A stretch of 64,000 nt of DNA from Setomelanomma holmii (taxonomy: Eukaryota; Ascomycota; Dothideomycetes; Pleosporales; Phaeosphaeriaceae). The position numbers and the translations under genes are program-made. Numbering within the stretch: position 1 is the first letter of the stretch; every line of letters starts with the position of its first letter. Positions 58,201-64,000 of the stretch are shown here, piece after piece. The notes under the pieces were generated by a model, which made no database searches, had not been told where the DNA came from, and was given only the letters and a program-made list of their open reading frames with translations. The stretch covers positions 248,001-312,000 of the forward strand of contig ML978169.1 of assembly GCA_010015745.1 (NCBI GenBank), given 5' to 3'.

Positions 58201-59361
58201 TTTTCCAACCCTCACCAACTTCCATAACTCCCCACATGCCTTCCCAAAAAAATCGCAATCCGAAATCGTACTCTCCATACGCAGTCAAGGTGCGCGATTC
58301 CAGCGCCAGCATGACTAACACCCCACCCGGACGCCCCCACGCCCACCAATAGAAGCGCGGTACCAGCCGCCCGGCTCCAGCACCCGTTGTGGTCGAGCAC
58401 ATCGTGCATGACGCTGGGCTAGGCTGACTGCGCAACGCAGATGCAAGCCATTGCGATCCTACTGAGGTCGCCGGATTGGAAACATGTTGGTTTTGGTGGG
58501 GAGGCGTGTTGGTGTTGGATGTGGAGGACGATATGGGCTGAGGTGGGGACGAAGCATCAAACACAGCCAAACTCGACTACCAATTTGAATCCACCGCAAT
58601 GGATTTCTGAACGAGGTATCATAGCATTTGGCCATTGGAATCTTCTAACTGAAAACCATATTTAGCTATGCAAGACACAGTCGCATGCATACATGTCATC
58701 AGCAGCGAGATATGCGACCCAACGCGTGGCGCTTTTTGAGTGCTGTGTGCTGGCGCCTGGGTGGAGCTGTGTGCTTGACCGGTTTTCAGCCTCATGCTGG
58801 GTCGAGGCGGGTACGGTGCCGAGCACTATGTGTTGTGTAGTGATTCTGAATGGTGCGCGGGGAAAGTGCGATTCATGTGACGAGGAGCCTCATCGATGCA
58901 GTCTAGGATTCAACTTTGGTAGTGTGCGTTCTTGCGAAGATAGTCACGGCGGAAGATGATGACCAAGGTGGTGCTGGAGCGTTCAGTAGTAAAGCTCAAG
59001 CTTAACTTTTAGCATCTCTTGATTGGCTAGCAAACCCTGGAGACGTGACGAATATTCCTTCCTCACCAACCCACTACATTGACTTCGCAAGAAGGGAGCA
59101 AATTGACCATCCATTTTTCTTATTTGAAGTGACTAGATACCACATCCAGTGCAGACTACAGCTCTTGCCTGTCTCCTTCCCACAAAGCTCGTAGATGAAG
59201 GGACAGGTTTCAATGGCTCGCCAAATTGAGTTATATCAGGCTGAGCTGCTGTTGTGGCGGTTTCAGCCTCATGCGACTGGGAGCGGAGGAGCTGAAGGCA
59301 GCCGCATCTTCATTCAGCTCATTGTCGAAACTCTGATCCTCGAATGCGATGACATGAAGCT
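55289..59361. other. Gene-poor stretch of 4.1 kb
   Basis: The left end must contain the promoter of the DUF7624-like gene. In the rest I see only short overlapping frames. A minus-strand frame at 58061-58570 has a Ser/Pro-rich start and a hydrophobic middle but no family pattern. I find no RNA gene, no transposase or reverse-transcriptase motif and no long repeat within this stretch. Confidence 0.45.
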
Positions 59362-62300
59362 ATGGCAGATCCTCTGAGTGCAGTGGGCTCTGTGGCTGGT
59401 CTGGTCAGTCTCGCTATCCAGCTGGCGCAACTGAGCTATCAGTATGTCTCAGGCATAAAGGGCTCCTCCAAAGCATGGAGCACTTACATTCAAGAGCTCT
59501 CGACGCTCACCTCGGTTCTTCTGAAGCTGCAGCAAGCAAGCGACCATGCCGATGCTCCAAATCTCGCGCAAATTCTGCCATCGCCTGGAGTGTCGGCCAA
59601 CAGTATCCGGGAATGTCACAACGAGCTCAGTGATCTCAAGTCGACTTTATCGGAGAAGCTCTTGAAGAAAGGTCTGCGTAGGAAGCTCGAGATGCTTGCC
59701 TGGCCTTTTTCGGAGTTCGAGACGCAGAAAAAGGTCTTGATGTTGCATCGTTTCAGTAGTCTCTTCGGATCTGCACTCGTTGCCGACAGCCTGTAAGTAT
59801 TTACGGTCCTGTTAAGATGAAATCTGACCTGAATTACTGCTAACTCCTCCTAGAACCGTATCTGTGGAAAGCTACCGTCATCTGAAGAATGAAAGAGAAA
59901 GTACGTGTTCAGCGTCAATCTATGCGTTTCGGTGTCATTAATACATGGTTCACAGTCAAGGACTTCAACGAGCTGCTCAACTGGTTCAAGCCCAAGTACG
60001 ACTTCTTACCGCTCCCACCCGAAGTCATTCTCGAACCCGTTTGCCCTGGCTCTCGAGCAGACCTCCTCAGCTCGAGCACATATGTGGACTGGAGAGACTC
60101 GAGCGGAGCGACAACTAATACGCCCATGTGGATCAATGGCCCACGTAGGTAATGATGATAGGCTCTCGTATACCACCTGGACTAATCGTCTCTCAGCTGG
60201 TGCCGGCAAGAGTGTTCTCTGGTAAGGCTCTCATATCACAGATGATGGATCGCTGACACCAGAAGTGCAACTATTGTGAACGACATTTTGAATCAAGCGA
60301 ACACATTAGTGGCTCATCATTTCTTCAAAGACAGCCAAGAAGAGACATTGCAGGATGTGCTGCGACACATCGCTTACCAGCTCTTGTCACAACCAACAGC
60401 AGTGTCGCAAATAGCAGTCAACATCTGCGAGAAGAAAATGGTCCGAAATGCGTCCCTTGTCCCGAAGGATCTATTGGATGTTATCTGCGACGTTTCATCT
60501 ACCTCTGGCCGAGTATACATCATCCTGGATGGCCTCGACGAATTCGCACAATCTGCAAAGCTACTGAAGTACCTGCCACAATTCGTGGCCGCGAAGGCTA
60601 AGGTCGTCATTTCGAGTTGCGACTTGCCGAGTATTGCAACTCATATGGCCAACGCAAAGCTGATCGATGCGCGTGCAGAATCGCATGACATCGAGCTATA
60701 TGCGCAATGGCGTTTTGAAGAAGACTCCGATATCGACGAAGTCCTCCTCACCGATGCCTTCCAAAGAGATGTGGCTGTAACAGTCGCTGAACAGTGCAAA
60801 GGATCGTGAGTCCACCTCCTGCACTACTTGTTTATAATCTATTCCCTTTCCACAAAAGACATCTCACGCCCCGCTTCGAGTGGTTGGCCGATTGAGGCTG
60901 ACAAGTAACAGCTTTCTGCTAGCTCGTCTCGTCATGAACGCTGTGTGTGACGCCACGACTATTAAGAAGATACGCAACGTGCTTGACCACATGCCCTCGA
61001 CCTTTGAGGGGGCCTACAAGGACACATTTGATAGGATCCTCAGGCTTGGTCAAGACCGTCAGGCCCTAGCCCTGGCCGCACTATGTTGGGTTTGCAATGC
61101 AAAGCGCTCGCTAGACACGAATGAGCTACAGCACGCGATTGCAAGCCTGGAAGATATCCCCGAGTATACTCCCGAGAGTCTTGAACCTGCAACAGCCATT
61201 TTGACATCGTGTTTGGGCCTTCTTGTTCATTCGAGGTCGAGCCAAAGTATTGGGTTGGTTCACATCTCCGCGCGAGAGTTCGTCCTCAAACAGCTCAGCT
61301 TAGAGGCTCAGTACTCGAGAATCGCTGTTGGCCGTGCATGTATAAAATATTTGTCGGTCCCAATAATGGCTAGAGGTCGATGTCAGTCACTGGATGAACT
61401 CAAAACCAGAATTGCGGACATGCCATTTCTAGACTACGCGACAAGGTACTATGGCTACCACGTCCTTTCAGTCGAAGATGATCTACTCATTGATCTAGTC
61501 GATTTTCTCCAGGACGAAAAATTTCGGGAGAGCACCTGGCAAATACTACACATGGTTGTCGATATTGAGAGCCAGTCAGCTCAGGAGCTGCTCGCTGGCA
61601 GTCCGACTCAGGCGACCATCCTCCATGTTGCTTGCTACTGGGGATTCAATTCGTTACTCAAAAGATTGCTTGCCACTCCACTTGGCCGCTTACTGCTCTC
61701 CAAGACTGACTCGCATGCTTGGACCGCATTACACTGGGCCTCTTCAAATGGTCATCCTCGTTTGGTTGCAAATCTGATTAAAGCTGGTGCCGACATCAAC
61801 GCCGTTGACAAAGCTCTTTGGACACCGCTTTTTTGGGCTGTTGTGCGTGGCCACACCTCTGTTGTACGCCTGCTGTTGGAACGCGGCTCGACTCCATTTG
61901 ATTCAGATTATACCGGCTTTACTGCGGTCCACTGGGCCGTTTTAGCTGGTGACAGCGATATGACGTCCTTACTTCTTGAGAGTGGTAAGATCCTGGATCG
62001 TCACCATCGGCGAGGACCGCATGACCTATCGTTCTCGACGTGTCAGCTGACAGTTGAGGAAGCCAAATTGCAGAGCGTGCCCAAGCTGTCTAGGAACTTG
62101 TTCAAGCTGGTGATCGACATTTCGGACGCCGCTACGTTCGAAAAACTGGCCAAATCACACAAACGTGTGGATCTTCTCGACATTGGATCCGAGACTAGCA
62201 TAAGCTCGTTGTATGACCGGACCAAGGTCGTCATGACTAAAGGCGACACTCGGGCCGATCATGTGCAAGAATCACCAATTGAGCGCATCAGGCGGGGTAT

Positions 62301-64000
62301 TCTTAGCCATGCGATTCAATGTAAGGACGTTGACTTGGTCAAGTCAATGCTGATACTGAGTCGCGATCTTGGCAAGAATCTCGATAGCGATGTTGCGTCG
62401 ACCTTTGGTACTGGCTACGTGCACTTGGCTGCGCGCAGTGGGAGTCCCAAAGTAATGCGCCTGCTTGTTGACACAAAGCTGTCCTTGAGAGCTACTGATT
62501 CGAGACGGTTCACCCCCCTTCACTATGCCTGCCGCTCAGGTACTCGGAAGGTCCTCGAGGTGATCCTAGAGTCTAGCGTTGATGTGGATGCGCTCGACCA
62601 ACACGGGCGTACACCATTGATGCTTCTTCTGGCCTTTACGAAGTGGCGTACACGACACACTCCGGGTGATGCTGTGCTGATGTTCAATACGCTCGTATCT
62701 AAGGGTGCATCAATTCACGCTAAAGACTCGGCCGGATACCAACCCATTCACTATGCCCTGATTGCCATGGATCCAGCCATACTCCAAACTTTATGTGACC
62801 TCGGAGCGGACCTAGTAGCACCTGCGGAAGAACTCAAAACACCTCTCCACGTGCTTGCAGAAGGTAGAATTAGCAGCATGAATACAGGCAATCTTAGGTT
62901 CAAGAATGATGAGTTGAAGTTAGAAGGATACTCGGAGAAATATCACACGTACCAGACACCATTGGACCTGGTTGAGACGATGACTAAACTGCTCCTCCGT
63001 CTCTCACCTCCGCAGGCGCTTCAAGCTGAGACAGTTACGAATACCACTGCTTTGGCGCTGGCGATCAGAAATCGCAACTGGATCCTCGCCCAAGCTCTCC
63101 ACGCTGCTCAAGCTCCATTCAGCTGCGATGGAGACCTTCCGGGTGAATTTGAGCTCGTCGCAGGCTACGGTTTCTATGAGCTTGTTCGGGTAGTCGTCGA
63201 AGCTGGCGGCGTCCCTCCCACGGACGGCGGCTTGATCGTCGGGATGTCCGCCATGCAGCCTGCACAGAAACAGTATGAATGGGATGAGGACGAGATCGAC
63301 GTTTTTGGTTGCGAATCATCTCCTCGCGTCGACTATGTGCAGGTATTGAAAGAGCTCTCCGTTTTCGGAATCGATATCAATCATCAAGATTCCAACTTTC
63401 GATCGACAGCAATACAGCTCGCCGCAGAGAGAGGTATCAAAGACAGATCATATCTTGTCGCTCTCCTTGAAGGCGGTGCAGATCCTTATGCGCATAGAGA
63501 CAACGGGTTTGATTCGTTTTATCTTGCACTGTTCTGTAGAAAGCTCGACAATCTGGCTATCCTCGTGCAGCACGCCATTCAGGATATATCACGCGATCAT
63601 TGGCTTGCCAATTTCCTGCGAGAGTCGGGCACAATGCCACAAAGTGATCAAGAGTGCTTCGAGGCCTGTGTTGCCGCGATTGGTCAGTCTGGAGCCTATC
63701 AGACGTACGACGGCAACGGTCACACTCTCCTTTTCCACGCTGTCAGTGAAGGCAATCTGACCTTAGCGCATGAGCTTATCAAGCTCGGATCTAACGTCGG
63801 GTCCGCAGACTATACTGGCTGGACGCCGTTTCACGAGGCAGTGCGAACCTATCGATACGACTAGGTGAAACTCCTGATCACCCAAGGGTCCGACGTGAGG
63901 TGGCCAGTGGAGACTACGGCACCATATTCCGTCACCTCTTCCGTACCGCCAGATCCGGACGAACCGCTACCGATCATCAACGCGTTGCACATTGCCGTGG
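59362..64000 (+). CDS. NACHT-ankyrin STAND protein (fungal NLR-like), partial, with amber codon at 63862
   Basis: This is a fungal NOD-like receptor architecture: an N-terminal helical STAND-associated domain (MADPLSAVGSVAGLVSLAIQ), a NACHT ATPase and a long ankyrin array. Such proteins sense self/non-self signals and can trigger cell death. Introns at 59793-59854, 59901-59955, 60145-60196, 60222-60265 and 60806-60911 join six exons. The third one builds the Walker A GPPGAGKS; Walker B is VYIILDGLDEF. Ankyrin repeats begin about 61620 (TILHVACYWGFNSLLKRLL) and continue with TALHWASSNGHPRLVANLI, TPLFWAVVRGHTSVVRLLL and more. A TAG at 63862-63864 stops the frame inside a repeat (HEAVRTYRYD-stop-VKLLITQGSDV), yet ankyrin-like sequence runs on in frame to the window end. 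It may be a truncated allele; the true end lies outside. Confidence 0.85.
63862..63864 (+). other. In-frame amber codon inside an ankyrin repeat
   Basis: The codon lies where ankyrin repeats have a polar or hydrophobic residue before VKLLI. The following 45 codons are open and repeat-like, so the stop looks recent. CAG to TAG would explain it, but AAG, GAG or TGG origins are also possible. Confidence 0.7.

Noticed and set aside
58061..58570. Minus-strand 169-aa frame with a hydrophobic middle
   Set aside because: No recognisable family, low-complexity start and no splice context; it could be chance.
1..64000. tRNA genes, CRISPR arrays or transposon coding regions
   Set aside because: Reading both strands by eye I found no tRNA-like arm set, no regularly spaced repeats and no transposase or reverse-transcriptase motif; a covariance or HMM scan would be decisive.

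Overview
The window is nuclear DNA of a filamentous ascomycete. Genes are split by many short introns (mostly 44-65 nt, with GT...AG ends and CTAAC/CTGAC-type branch sites). Family content includes Zn2Cys6 regulators, a HET protein, a NACHT-ankyrin protein, a hybrid histidine kinase and the qut cluster. A dothideomycete is my best guess for the class; that is inference from protein flavour, not a computed placement.

Layout. 0.2-3.0 kb: a multi-exon DUF6536-type membrane protein (minus). 4.07-17.85 kb: a complete quinate utilisation cluster in the order qutE(-), qutG(+), qutC(-), qutD(-), qutB(+), qutA(-), qutR(+). QutD imports quinate, QutB oxidises it to 3-dehydroquinate, QutE dehydrates that to 3-dehydroshikimate and QutC makes protocatechuate. 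QutA is the zinc-cluster activator, QutR the AROM-derived repressor, and QutG an inositol-phosphatase-like protein of unclear role. Three gene pairs are divergent (qutE/qutG, qutD/qutB, qutA/qutR) and can share promoters. Just after qutR lies a Gal80-like dehydrogenase gene with an internal deletion.

19.2-31.4 kb holds conserved housekeeping and signalling genes: a Nup2-type nucleoporin (+), the SEACIT subunit Npr2 (-) and a GAF hybrid histidine kinase (-), with a degraded gene-like tract at 26.6-27.3 kb. From about 31.9 kb the content becomes more accessory: a White Collar-2-like PAS fragment without a GATA finger; a delta-endotoxin-like/jacalin-like protein gene bracketed by two diverged direct repeats; an Rds1-like secreted protein gene with one amber codon; an intact zinc-cluster regulator; mitochondrial D-lactate dehydrogenase; and a lineage-type coiled-coil protein.

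47.7-51.9 kb contains two dead genes: a type-B carboxylesterase with two stops and a frameshift, and a HET gene with five in-frame stops that look like C-to-T/G-to-A (RIP-like) changes. After a multi-exon DUF7624-like gene and 4 kb without recognisable genes, the window ends inside a NACHT-ankyrin (fungal NLR-like) gene whose reading frame carries an amber codon but stays ankyrin-like beyond it.
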